DNA from: Burkholderia metallica
GTDB taxonomy: Bacteria > Pseudomonadota > Gammaproteobacteria > Burkholderiales > Burkholderiaceae
Direction of reading: 5' to 3'
DNA length: 64,000 bases
Assembly (NCBI RefSeq): GCF_902832845.1
Contig: NZ_CADFDB010000002.1
Coordinates: 496,001 to 560,000, forward strand
Both the position numbers and the translations under genes were made by a program. The notes beneath the pieces are model-generated. The model was not told the DNA's origin, ran no database searches, and was given only the letters and a program-made list of their open reading frames with translations. Positions 33,997-42,510 of this stretch are shown piece after piece (the stretch's first letter is position 1; every line of letters starts with the position of its first letter).

Positions 33997-34959
33997 CTAA
34001 AGCCCCTGCGGCGCATCGCGCAGCACGGCACGCAGCGCGCTGTCGAACGGCGTCGCGTGATCGATCCCGGCCGCACGCAAGCGCGATGCATCCAGATGGC
34101 AATCGTACGGACGCGGCGTCGCGTCGGTCGGCTGGTCGATCCGCGTGAGCTTGGCTTCGATGCCGAGCGCGACCGCGATCCGCTGCGCGATGTCGTACTT
34201 CGTCATCGGTTCTTCACCCGACCAGTGGCGAAGGCCCGTGATCGACGCGCCCTCGAGATGCCGCAGCGTCAGGTCGCGGATGACCTCCGCGACGTCCGGC
34301 GTATACGTCGGGTAGCGGATCGCCCATGCGTCCATGCCGACCGCGTCGGCGCCCGGCTGCGCGGACGCGACGATCGCCGGCACGAGGCTCGTGACGGCCG
34401 ATTCGCTCCAGTCGACGATCGGGCCGTAGAGCAGCGGCAGGCGCAGCACGCACGACAGCGGCGACGCGGCGAGGAGCGCCGCCTCGCCCTCCAGCTTCGT
34501 GCGACCGTAGATGTTCAGCGGAATCGGCGCGTCGTCCTCGCGGTACGGGGCCACGTTGCCGTCGAAGACGTAGTCGGTGGAGATGCCGAGCGTCCACGCG
34601 CCGTGGCGCGCGGCGAGCGCGCCGATGCGGGCCGGCGCGGTGACGTTGATCGCGCGTGCGCCGGCAGGATCGCGTTCGCAGACGTCCGGGCGGCGCTCGG
34701 CCGCACAGACGATCACGGCGGCCGGGCGGCGGGTGGCGAACAAGTGGTCGAGGGCCGGCTCGTCGAGGACGTCGAGTTCGGCGATGTTCTCCGGGGGCAG
34801 CGCGATGCGTTTTGCGCCTGCGCGTTGCGGGTTGCGGATCGTCGCGACGAGATTCAACGATTCGCGGGCCAGCGACGCGGCAACCGCGCGGCCGAGGAGG
34901 CCGGCGGCGCCGATGAGGAGAACGGTCGGGTGATCGGTGGACGTGGTCGGGTTCGGCAT
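33997..34959 (-). CDS. RmlD-like SDR family sugar nucleotide/NAD(P) reductase
   Basis: 320 residues, extended SDR of the dTDP-4-dehydrorhamnose reductase (RmlD) type. N-terminal Rossmann motif LLIGAAGLLGRAVAASLA; STDYVFDGNVAPYREDD and the catalytic Tyr/Lys in PLNIYGRTKLEGE are intact, and PYDCHLDASRLRAAG closes it. It stands alone without rhamnose genes, as do many family members similar to the eukaryotic MAT2B subunit. Substrate unknown. No clear ribosome site before the ATG at 34959. Confidence 0.85.
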   Translation of the reverse strand: MPNPTTSTDHPTVLLIGAAGLLGRAVAASLARESLNLVATIRNPQRAGAKRIALPPENIAELDVLDEPALDHLFATRRPAAVIVCAAERRPDVCERDPAGARAINVTAPARIGALAARHGAWTLGISTDYVFDGNVAPYREDDAPIPLNIYGRTKLEGEAALLAASPLSCVLRLPLLYGPIVDWSESAVTSLVPAIVASAQPGADAVGMDAWAIRYPTYTPDVAEVIRDLTLRHLEGASITGLRHWSGEEPMTKYDIAQRIAVALGIEAKLTRIDQPTDATPRPYDCHLDASRLRAAGIDHATPFDSALRAVLRDAPQGL

Positions 34960-35292
34960 GGGGGGCAATTCGGGTGACTGAGGGGCGCGCGAAGTCGCAA
35001 GCGACGTTCGGGCGACGGTCGTGCGGAGCATAGCCGAGTATGACAGCCGGCAGACCGTCCTGGCAGATCGAGGCTCCCCCACGCGACAAACGTTCGTCAC
35101 GTTCGCCGGCCTGCGAACGGTGCCCGACACGGCGCACGCCGTCCGTCGGGCTGCCGGCGTCGGTACAACTCGTGGCCACGCCGGTACACGCGATGCCCAG
35201 CGCCGCCCCACCTTGGCCCTCGCCAGAAAAGCAAAACCCGGTGCACTTTCGCGCACCGGGCCCGTTACATCGGCAAGAAACGCCGCCCCCTG
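34960..35292. other. gene-free stretch with a terminator
   Basis: About 330 bases between the RmlD-like start and the DoxX stop. Contains the DoxX terminator (35227-35260) and presumably the RmlD-like gene's promoter. Nothing else recognised. Confidence 0.4.
35227..35260 (-). terminator. Rho-independent terminator of the DoxX gene
   Basis: On the minus strand CCCGGTGC (35260-35253), an eight-base loop and GCACCGGG (35244-35237) form a stem, followed at once by TTTTGCTTTT. It lies about 30 bases after the DoxX stop codon. Confidence 0.8.
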
Positions 35293-35706
35293 TTACTTCC
35301 GGTCGAGCGAGTAGCGGCCCGGCCCGGTCAGCGCGAGCAACAGCAGCCCGCCGATGATGCTCACGTTCTTGTAGAAGTTGATCATCGCCATGTACTGGTC
35401 CATCCCCTGCAGCGCCCAGTAGCGATGGCCGATCAACGCGGTCGCGAGCGTATAGGCGGCGAACACCAGTGCGAGCGGACGCGTATAGAAGCCGATCGCG
35501 ATCAGCAGGCCGCCGGCCAGCTCGACCGCCACCGCGATCGCGGCCGCCAGCTCGGGCGCCGGGTTGCCCGTCGACGCCATGTACGCGACCGTGCCCGAAA
35601 AGCCGTTCAGCTTCTGCCAGCCGAACAGCACGAACAGGATCATCATCAGCACGCGAGCCGCCAGCAGCAGCTCGTTTTTCTTCGATTCCAGCGAAACGTA
35701 ACGCAT
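35293..35706 (-). CDS. DoxX family membrane protein
   Basis: 137 residues, four hydrophobic helices. ARVLMMILFVLFGWQKLNGF and the later VELAGGLLIAIGFYTRPLAL are typical of the DoxX/YphA family. AAGGGTGAG ahead of the ATG at 35706 fixes the start; the longer frame is not membrane-like. Family members take part in redox or sulfur compound handling but individual roles are mostly unknown. Single-gene unit with its own terminator. Confidence 0.88.
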   Translation of the reverse strand: MRYVSLESKKNELLLAARVLMMILFVLFGWQKLNGFSGTVAYMASTGNPAPELAAAIAVAVELAGGLLIAIGFYTRPLALVFAAYTLATALIGHRYWALQGMDQYMAMINFYKNVSIIGGLLLLALTGPGRYSLDRK

Positions 35707-36275
35707 GACACTCACCCTTGAATTGACGGTTTGATGCATCCGGTGCCGATACGCGCCGCATCGGCGCGCCAGGTCGGCAACGAACCACTCCTCGCGCAAT
35801 CGGATGGCAGGCCGGCTGGCCCACCGCCGAAGAATCCGTCCGGTCGCGCCTTTCGTGGCGCGCTTCGGTTCGGTTCTGGCGAAGCACGGATGCAAGTCTA
35901 CTGTCTCCCGCAGGATCATCAATCAGTCAGAACATGATTCGCTGTCTCGATTAAGTTGACAATCGGAGCCGGCTGGTCAGTGCAGCGGCCTGGCTGCGAC
36001 AGGCGGCTTAGCCGCCTTCGACAGCATTGAAAACCCCGATGGATTCGCCGCATCGCACGTTCGGCCCGAACGCCGCGCCGGGTTCACATCATCCGGGGCA
36101 TGGCCGATACACTCCTGGCGCCGCTTGTCGCAACGCATCGCGACGAGCAGACCGTGCTTGCAGCCGCCGCGCGCCGCCACTACGCGGTCCCGACGAACCC
36201 GCGCGAAAGCGGTCATTCGTCCAGCACGCCCCCCACCCCGCGCGGCAAACCTCGAACGGCGCACCGCATCCCCCG
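35707..36275. other. gene-free stretch
   Basis: About 570 bases. AT-rich at 35915-35965, including TTGACAATC at 35955, which may be part of a promoter, with no good -10 partner. No gene supported on either strand. Confidence 0.4.
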
Positions 36276-37220
36276 TTACGCAGCGATCCGTCGACGGAAA
36301 TGTTCGGTCCCGGCCACGATCTTGTCGAGCACCGCATCGAGCGCCCAGAACCGTTCACGCACGTCGTAGTCGATCGCGCGGCAACGAATCGACGCGAAGG
36401 TGCCGATTCGCTGGTGATAGAGCTTCGCGAGCGCCGGATACCCGAGCGCCTCCGACACCGCCGAAACGACGAGGAACGTCGAGAGCTCGTCGGCCAGCGC
36501 CGGATTCTTATCCCCTTGCGTGCGCAACCACTGGTACAGGTCCGGATGAAAGTTGGTGAACACGCCGTTGAAGCCGGCGGAACCCGCCTTCATCGCTTCC
36601 CGGGCAATCGCGGCGTTCGCGTTGAGGATCTTCAGCGGGGAGCCCTCGGCGAGCGCGACCCGCCGCTTCACCGTCTCCAGGTCGCAGCTCACGTCCTTGA
36701 GCATCACGAAGCGACCCGTGTCGATGCACGCACGCAGTTCGTCATCCGAAAGAAGCCGCCGGTAAGGCGCCGGACACTCGTACAGCCCGAGCGGCAGATC
36801 CGACGGCAATCGCGCGAGCAGCCGGTGAAGATGGTCGAGCAACGCGGCGCTGCCCTTGCGCTGCGGATCGAGCCGGTTGGTCACGAGCACGACGCCCTGC
36901 GCGCCCGATTCGGCCGCCGCGCACAGCTCGTCGACCTGCGCGTCGAGATCGTCGCTGATGTGCCCGGACGCGACGACGGGCACGCGCCCGGCCACCCGTT
37001 CGACCACGAAACGCGCAAGTTCCGCGCGTTCGGCCAGATTCAGGAACTGCATCTCGCTCGACTGCGCGACCGCGAACAACGCGTCGGCGCCGTGTGCCAG
37101 ATACCATTCGATGAGCCGCTCGAGCCCGGCGTAGTCGATCGCGCCGGCGTCGTCGAACGGCGTCAGCATCACCGGGACGATGCCCTCGATGGTCACGTTC
37201 GATTGCTGCGGGTGTTGCAT
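36276..37220 (-). CDS. DapA family lyase/aldolase
   Basis: 314-residue (beta/alpha)8 enzyme of the dihydrodipicolinate synthase / N-acetylneuraminate lyase family. The N-terminal VPVMLTPFDDAGAIDYAGLE is typical; LGLYECPAPYRR carries the catalytic Tyr and GRFVMLKDVSCDLE the Schiff-base Lys. AVAQSSEMQFLN replaces the GTTGE phosphate/carboxyl loop of true DapA, so lysine synthesis is unlikely. Third gene of a run with an MFS transporter and ribokinase, 44 bases from the MFS stop. Probably cleaves a 2-keto-3-deoxy sugar acid. Confidence 0.88.
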   Translation of the reverse strand: MQHPQQSNVTIEGIVPVMLTPFDDAGAIDYAGLERLIEWYLAHGADALFAVAQSSEMQFLNLAERAELARFVVERVAGRVPVVASGHISDDLDAQVDELCAAAESGAQGVVLVTNRLDPQRKGSAALLDHLHRLLARLPSDLPLGLYECPAPYRRLLSDDELRACIDTGRFVMLKDVSCDLETVKRRVALAEGSPLKILNANAAIAREAMKAGSAGFNGVFTNFHPDLYQWLRTQGDKNPALADELSTFLVVSAVSEALGYPALAKLYHQRIGTFASIRCRAIDYDVRERFWALDAVLDKIVAGTEHFRRRIAA

Positions 37221-37264
37221 CTGTTTCTCCTTGCTTCAGTGAATGCGGCGCGCATACTGCGTGC

Positions 37265-38584
37265 TCAGGCCGGCAACGGCCCGGGCGCGGCGTTCGCGGC
37301 CTGCTCGGGAATCGGCTTGCGCACCAGCAGCAGGTACGCGATCGCGCCCGCGAACGCGATCGCCGCGGCCGTCAGCAGCGCCGGCACGAACGACCACTTC
37401 TGCGCAATGATGCCCGTCAGGATCGGCGCGAGCGCGCCGCCGATGAAACCGCCGAAATTCTGGATCGCGCCGAGCGACGCGATGCGGCTCGGCGGCGCGG
37501 CCGCCGTCGCGAGCGCCCACGAGCAGGCCGACGCCGCGTTGGCGAGAAAGATCACGACCGAAATGCAGGCGAGCGCGACCGTGTTGCTCTGCACGAGCGC
37601 GGCGGGAATCGTGAACGCGACCATCCCGAGCATCGCGACCACCACCGCATTGCGCCGGCTCACGACCGGCGAACGGCTGCGGCGCGTGACCAGATCCGAC
37701 AACCAGCCGGCCAGCAGCGACCCGACGAATCCGCACAGGAACGGCACCGACGCGGCGAAGCCGGTGCGGATCAGGCTCATGTGCCGCTCCATCGTCAGGT
37801 AGCCCGGCAGCCAGGTCAGGTACACCCAGTTCAGGTAGACGGAACCGAAATAGCCGATCAGCATCCCCCAGGTCGTGCCGTGCGAGAACAGGCCGCGCCA
37901 TTCGGCGAACGTCAGCTTCGGCGCCGCGACCGTGCTTTGCGCATCGGCGTCGAGATAATCGCGCTCGGCGGCAGTCAGTTGCGCGCGCACCGGATCGCGG
38001 TACAGCGCGAACCAGACGACGGCGACGACGAGACCGGCTGCGCCCGTCGCGATGAACGCCCAGCGCCAGTCGAACGACGCGACGAGGACCGACAGCAGCA
38101 ACGGCGCGAGCGCGGTGCCGAGCGGCGACGCCGCGTTGAAGATCCCGGTCGGCGTGCCGCGCGCGCGCAGCGGAAACCAGTTGCTCACCACCCGCGCGGC
38201 CGACGGGAACTGCGGTGCCTCGCCGATGCCGAGCACGATGCGCGCGACGATGAACCAGCCGAACGTCGACACGATGCCGCCCGCCGCCTGCGCGAACGAC
38301 CACACGATCAAGCCGATCCCGAGCAGCCGGCGCGGCCCGATGCGGTCGACCAGCCCGCCGACCGGAAACTGGCACAACGCATAGCTCCACGAAAAGGCCG
38401 ACAACAGCAGCCCCATCTGGGCGAGCGACAGGCCGAGATCGCCGCGGATCGCCGAGCTTGCGACGGCCAGCGTGCCGCGATCGAGGTAGTTGACGATCCC
38501 GCTCACCATCAACAGCGCGAGCGCGATACGTTGTCCGCGCCGGATACGTGGCGGTGCGGGCGGAACGGTCGGGGTTTCGTTCAT
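37265..38584 (-). CDS. MFS transporter, anion:cation symporter (sugar acid) type
   Basis: 439 residues with twelve predicted helices. NYLDRGTLAVASSAIRGDLG and GGLVDRIGPRRLLGIG are the ACS-subfamily signature seen in glucarate, galactonate and phthalate transporters. The start at 38584 (MNETPTV) follows GGAG by 8 bases; an in-frame ATG at 38599 lacks one. Middle gene of the ribokinase-MFS-DapA run. Likely imports the sugar acid or sugar the two enzymes use. Confidence 0.9.
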   Translation of the reverse strand: MNETPTVPPAPPRIRRGQRIALALLMVSGIVNYLDRGTLAVASSAIRGDLGLSLAQMGLLLSAFSWSYALCQFPVGGLVDRIGPRRLLGIGLIVWSFAQAAGGIVSTFGWFIVARIVLGIGEAPQFPSAARVVSNWFPLRARGTPTGIFNAASPLGTALAPLLLSVLVASFDWRWAFIATGAAGLVVAVVWFALYRDPVRAQLTAAERDYLDADAQSTVAAPKLTFAEWRGLFSHGTTWGMLIGYFGSVYLNWVYLTWLPGYLTMERHMSLIRTGFAASVPFLCGFVGSLLAGWLSDLVTRRSRSPVVSRRNAVVVAMLGMVAFTIPAALVQSNTVALACISVVIFLANAASACSWALATAAAPPSRIASLGAIQNFGGFIGGALAPILTGIIAQKWSFVPALLTAAAIAFAGAIAYLLLVRKPIPEQAANAAPGPLPA

Positions 38585-38644
38585 TGCGGTTGTCTCCATG
38601 TCACTGGTGTCGGCCGGTTCCGGCCTGTCCGTCTGATGCGGAAT

Positions 38645-39571
38645 TCAGGATTCCACGCGCGCCACTTCGTCGCGCGTCGGGATCGAGGTCTGCGCGCCGT
38701 AGCGCGTCACGCTGATCGCGGCGGCGCGCTGGCCGAAGTCGATCGCGTCGTTCATCGATGCGCCGCCCGCGCGGGCGGCCGCGAACCCGCCGACGAACGT
38801 GTCGCCGGCCGCGGTCGTATCGACTGCGACCACCGGCATCGCCCGCAGACGGCCGTTGCCCGCACCGCCGCGCCAGCACACGCCGCGCGCGCCGAGTGTG
38901 ACCAGCACGTTGCCCACGCCCTTCGCGCGCAGCGCCTCGGCGGCACGCACGGCGGACGCGTCGTCGCCGACGGCGATGCCGGTCAGCGACTCGGCTTCGG
39001 TTTCGTTGACGACGAGGTAGTCGACCCGTGCCAGCAGCGCGTCGAACAGCGGCTGCGCGGGCGCGGGATTGAGCAGCACCGGCGTGTGGTGCGCGGATGC
39101 ACAGGCAATGGCGCGCGCGACCGTCGTCACCGGCACTTCGAGCTGGCACACCAGCATCGTGGCCCCGGCGATCGCTTCGCGCGCCACGTCGATCCGGTCG
39201 GCATCGAGCCGCGCATTCGCACCGGGCACGACAACGATGCTATTCGCGCCGCCTTCGTCGACCGTGATCGTGGCCACCCCGGTCGCCGCACCGCCGATTC
39301 GGTCGAGATGCGTCAGGTCGATGCCCTCTGCCGCCAGCGCGTCGTGCAGGCGCGCGCCGAACGCGTCGTCGCCGACACAGCCGATCATCGCGACCGACGC
39401 GCCCAGGCGCGCGGCCGCGACCGCCTGGTTCGCCCCCTTGCCGCCGTGAACGGTCTGGAAATCCGTGCCGAGCAGCGTCTCGCCCGGCACCGGCAGGCGC
39501 GGCGCGCGCGTGACGAGGTCGATGTTCACGCTGCCGACGACGGCGATACGAGGTGGGTAGGCGTTGCTCAT
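38645..39571 (-). CDS. rbsK: ribokinase (PfkB family carbohydrate kinase)
   Basis: 308-residue PfkB-family sugar kinase. GGKGANQAVAAARLG near residues 43-57 binds sugar; DTTAAGDTFVGGF near 250 holds the catalytic Asp and anion hole. Length and the N-terminal VVGSVNIDLVTRAPRLPVPG match ribokinases. It is the first gene after the LacI-bound region, 60 bases before the MFS gene. Without an Rbs ABC importer, the true sugar may differ from ribose. Confidence 0.88.
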   Translation of the reverse strand: MSNAYPPRIAVVGSVNIDLVTRAPRLPVPGETLLGTDFQTVHGGKGANQAVAAARLGASVAMIGCVGDDAFGARLHDALAAEGIDLTHLDRIGGAATGVATITVDEGGANSIVVVPGANARLDADRIDVAREAIAGATMLVCQLEVPVTTVARAIACASAHHTPVLLNPAPAQPLFDALLARVDYLVVNETEAESLTGIAVGDDASAVRAAEALRAKGVGNVLVTLGARGVCWRGGAGNGRLRAMPVVAVDTTAAGDTFVGGFAAARAGGASMNDAIDFGQRAAAISVTRYGAQTSIPTRDEVARVES

Positions 39572-39577
39572 TTCCGA

Positions 39578-39593
39578 ATGTAACCGCTTACAT
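39578..39593. promoter_or_regulatory. LacI-type palindromic operator
   Basis: ATGTAACCGCTTACAT, arms ATGTAA and TTACAT around CCGC, placed 7 bases before the ribokinase start. The form TGTAA-CG-like-TTACA is typical for LacI/GalR family dimers, and the divergent gene encodes one. Confidence 0.75.
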
Positions 39594-39689
39594 TTTCGAT
39601 CGACAAAACGGCCGGAGCGACCGTCGTCGATACAAATTTCACGATATGGATAGAATGCAGGACTGACATAATATGGACGCACGTCAAGA

Positions 39690-39731
39690 TAGCGCTTACA
39701 TTCTCACAGGGTCTCGCGAGAATGCAAGCGG
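39690..39731. promoter_or_regulatory. additional LacI-type half sites
   Basis: AGCGCTTACATT at 39691-39702 and, on the other strand orientation, AATGCAAGCGG at 39721-39731 resemble arms of the operator at 39578. Both lie before the LacI gene, so looping or autoregulation is possible. Confidence 0.4.
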
Positions 39732-39812
39732 TGCCACCATGAATCGAGGGTAAACAATGACGCATTTGACCACGCGTGGCGCCGCCACCGCCGCCACGCC
39801 GGGAGCCGGCCG

Positions 39813-40901
39813 ATGAGCAGCACGCCTCCGTCACGCGGCGGCGCGCCCCGCGCGCGCCGCGGCAGCGGCCGCTCGGTGCTCGGCGATGTCGCGAAACTGG
39901 CCGGCGTGTCGACCGCGACCGTCTCGCGCGTGTACAACGATCCCGGCAAGGTGTCGGCCGACGTGCAGCAGCGCGTGCACGACGCGGCGCGCACGCTGAA
40001 CTGGATTCCGAACGCGGCCGGGCGTGCGCTCGCGTCCACGCGCACCCACATCACCGGCGCGATCATTCCGACGCTCGACGACCAGGTGTTCGCATCGCAG
40101 GTCGCGGGCATGCAGACGGTCATGGCCGAGCACGGCATCACGCTGTTCCTCGGCTGCTCGAACTACGATCCCGCGCAGGCGCTGGCCCAGGTGCGCGCGA
40201 TGCTGTCGCGCGGCGTGGAAGCCGTGTCGCTGGTCGGCGAAGCGTATCCGCCGGAACTGTTCGAACTGCTTGCGATGCACCGCGTGCCGTACGTCGTCAC
40301 GTATGCATATCGCGACGACAGCCCGCACTGCTGCATCGGCTTCGACAACCGCGCGGCGTTCGCGCGGCTCACCACTCACCTGCTCGACCTCGGCCATCGC
40401 GATTTCGCGATCATCATGCAGCCGTCGGCGGACAACGACCGCGTGCAGGCCCGCCTGCGCGGCATTCACGACACGCTGGCCGCGCACGGGCTCGCGGTAC
40501 GCCCTGTCCATCAGCACGAAGGCGCGGGCACGATCGCGTTCGGGCGGGCGAGCCTGCGCGCGATCGTCGGCAGCGACGCAGCAACGCGACCGACGGCCGT
40601 GATCTGCGGCAACGATGCGCTCGCGCTGGGCGCGTTGCTCGAGGCGCAGGCGCTCGGCATCGACGTGCCCGCACAATTGTCGATCACGGGGTTCGACGAT
40701 ATCGCACTCGCACGCGAGATCCAGCCGCCGTTGACGACGATGTGGGTCGACACCGACGCGATCGGGCGCCAGGCCGCTCAGACCTTGCTCGACGCACTCG
40801 AAAACGGCGCAACGGGGCCCGGTCATGCGGTGCAGCCGGAGTTGCGCACGCGGGAATCGGTTGCGGCGCCGGCGCAGGCGCGCGCAGCGCGAAAGAAATG
40901 A
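39813..40901 (+). CDS. LacI family transcriptional regulator
   Basis: 362 residues. The LacI helix-turn-helix and hinge are plain (DVAKLAGVSTATVSRVYNDP, then RTLNWIPNAAGRALAS), followed by a periplasmic-binding-like sugar domain (AIIPTLDDQVFASQVAGMQ, SITGFDDIALAREIQPPLTT). GGGAG lies before the ATG. A basic 20-residue N-terminal extension precedes the HTH. Divergent to the ribokinase run, with a matching operator between, so it very likely represses that run. Ends in a hairpin shared with the convergent gene. Confidence 0.92.
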   Translation: MSSTPPSRGGAPRARRGSGRSVLGDVAKLAGVSTATVSRVYNDPGKVSADVQQRVHDAARTLNWIPNAAGRALASTRTHITGAIIPTLDDQVFASQVAGMQTVMAEHGITLFLGCSNYDPAQALAQVRAMLSRGVEAVSLVGEAYPPELFELLAMHRVPYVVTYAYRDDSPHCCIGFDNRAAFARLTTHLLDLGHRDFAIIMQPSADNDRVQARLRGIHDTLAAHGLAVRPVHQHEGAGTIAFGRASLRAIVGSDAATRPTAVICGNDALALGALLEAQALGIDVPAQLSITGFDDIALAREIQPPLTTMWVDTDAIGRQAAQTLLDALENGATGPGHAVQPELRTRESVAAPAQARAARKK

Positions 40902-40907
40902 AGGTGC

Positions 40908-40931
40908 GCCGGGCGGCTTCAGCCGCCCGGC
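40908..40931. terminator. bidirectional hairpin between convergent genes
   Basis: GCCGGGCGGC and GCCGCCCGGC, a perfect 10-base stem with a TTCA loop, lies between the LacI stop and the convergent LprI-like stop. There is no strong T-run. Confidence 0.6.
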
Positions 40932-40938
40932 CCGCCCG

Positions 40939-41943
40939 TCACTGCATCACGTCGACCGGCAGCGTCTTGTCGAGATTGTCATGCCACGCCAGGATGGTCT
41001 TCGGCACGCGCTTCTTCCACGCCGGCACGTTCGTGTAATAGCGCATCCGGACGTTGCTCTGCGCGTCGAACACGAGCACACCGATCCACAGATCGCTACC
41101 GCGGTGCATCACGATCGCGGCATTCGTCGTCGCGATACCGCGCACCCAGTACGAATTCACACGCGCGTTGAGCCCGTCGAGATCCTTCTCGTCGGCGCTG
41201 TAATTGACGATGTCGACGAGCGTCTGATAATCCGCGCCGAGCAGCTTGTGCGCGGCCGCATTCTGCGTCGCGTCATCAACGACCTTGAGGCTCAGCAGGT
41301 CGGCCGCCGGCTTCGCCTGGAACTGCGCCGCGGTCACATACTCGCCGCCGTAGAACACGCCCGAGCCGGCACCGCAATCGACATCCGCGCCGTGCTGCGT
41401 GACGCGGATGCGCGCGCCCTTCCGTTCGAAATCGAGCCGGCACGTGTCCTTGCGATAGGTGCCGCTTTCGCCGTGCAGCACGATGTCGCCGTCGAGCCCG
41501 CCGGTGTTCGCGCCGTTGTTGCCGCTGAGTTCGAAATGCAGGCGCGGCGGCGAGCCCGTGAAGGTCAGCGCGCCGCCGAACGACGGGTTGTCGTTCGTCA
41601 AGTACCACGTCTGCTGCCAGCGATCGGCAGCCAGCGGCTTGCCGTTCAGGCTCGCGAGGCGTTCGCGGTAGCGGTCGCCCAGGCACGATGCGTCGGCGTC
41701 GCACCGGTCGCGCTGCTTGAGCCACTTCAACTGCGCGGCCTTCAGCGCGGCCGTATCGCCGCCTTTTGCGAGCGCCTGCTTCCACGCCGCCGTGAGGTCG
41801 CCGTCGAGCTTCGACAGCGCGGCATCTGCGCAAATGGCCTTCTCGGTTGGTGAAGCGGCTTTCGTGCAGTCGAAGCCGGCCGCATGCGTGGCGAGCGGCA
41901 GCAGTGCCAGCCACGCGGCGGACGCGATGGATCGCAGATGCAT
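40939..41943 (-). CDS. secreted protein with LprI/DUF1311-like N-terminal domain
   Basis: 334 residues. A signal peptide covers about residues 1-19 (AWLALLPLATHAAG), followed by a DUF1311/LprI-type module FDCTKAASPTEKAICADAAL with Cys pairs that also includes RDRCDADASCLGDRY. The C-terminal 200 residues form a beta-rich region of unknown type. DUF1311 occurs in the lysozyme inhibitor LprI. The start at 41943 suits the signal peptide; in-frame Met codons at 42009 and 42099 would bury it. Function unproven. Confidence 0.78.
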   Translation of the reverse strand: MHLRSIASAAWLALLPLATHAAGFDCTKAASPTEKAICADAALSKLDGDLTAAWKQALAKGGDTAALKAAQLKWLKQRDRCDADASCLGDRYRERLASLNGKPLAADRWQQTWYLTNDNPSFGGALTFTGSPPRLHFELSGNNGANTGGLDGDIVLHGESGTYRKDTCRLDFERKGARIRVTQHGADVDCGAGSGVFYGGEYVTAAQFQAKPAADLLSLKVVDDATQNAAAHKLLGADYQTLVDIVNYSADEKDLDGLNARVNSYWVRGIATTNAAIVMHRGSDLWIGVLVFDAQSNVRMRYYTNVPAWKKRVPKTILAWHDNLDKTLPVDVMQ

Positions 41944-42140
41944 GTGTGATGCATCACGTGCGGGAGTCGCGGCTTGCCCGCGCGCATTCGATCGATTCGG
42001 GATGGTCATCGGCTTGGATCGTCGCTGGATCGCGCGCCTGTAGAAGCTACCTGCACGCGGCATTCGAGGTAAAAACGCCCGGCCCGGCACGTGGCGCATG
42101 CCGTTGCTCGCCGAAGCCTAACCTGAATGCGCGACGTCGA

Positions 42141-42470
42141 TCAATCGACGTTCGATGCAGGCGCAACCGTCGAGGTTGCCACGCTGCATCGCACGATGCC
42201 GTCACGCAATGCGGCTTCCACGGCGGCACCGATGAACCCCATCCCGCCGTCTCCTTCGTGCGCGGCCCGCCCTTCGTCTTCCATCGACGAGAACCGGATG
42301 CGCCGCGCGGCGACCTGACAGACGCGCGTAGCGACCGTGCCGTGCGCATCGGCCACGCGCACGATGCCCTTCGCACGCAGAATCGTGCGCGGCAACGCCT
42401 TCAGCCGCGCCTTGTCGAGCACGTCCGGCGTGGCAACGGTGACGCTCGCGAACGCCGGCATCGCGTCGTG
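42141..42470 (-). pseudogene. CobW-type C-terminal domain remnant
   Basis: The frame starting near 42461 (MPAFASVTVATPDVLD) continues KARLKALPRTILRAKGIVRV and ends SVATSTVAPASNVD. PRTILRAKGIVRVADAHG matches the C-terminal domain of CobW/P47K metal-chaperone GTPases, which follows a GTPase domain in intact proteins. Here that domain is missing, and the preceding DNA codes the Fic gene. I read it as a truncated scrap, possibly left by the insertion of the Fic gene region. Confidence 0.55.
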
Positions 42471-42510
42471 TCCGATCGCCCGCGGTACGAACGCGCAAAC
42501 TCGGCCGGCA

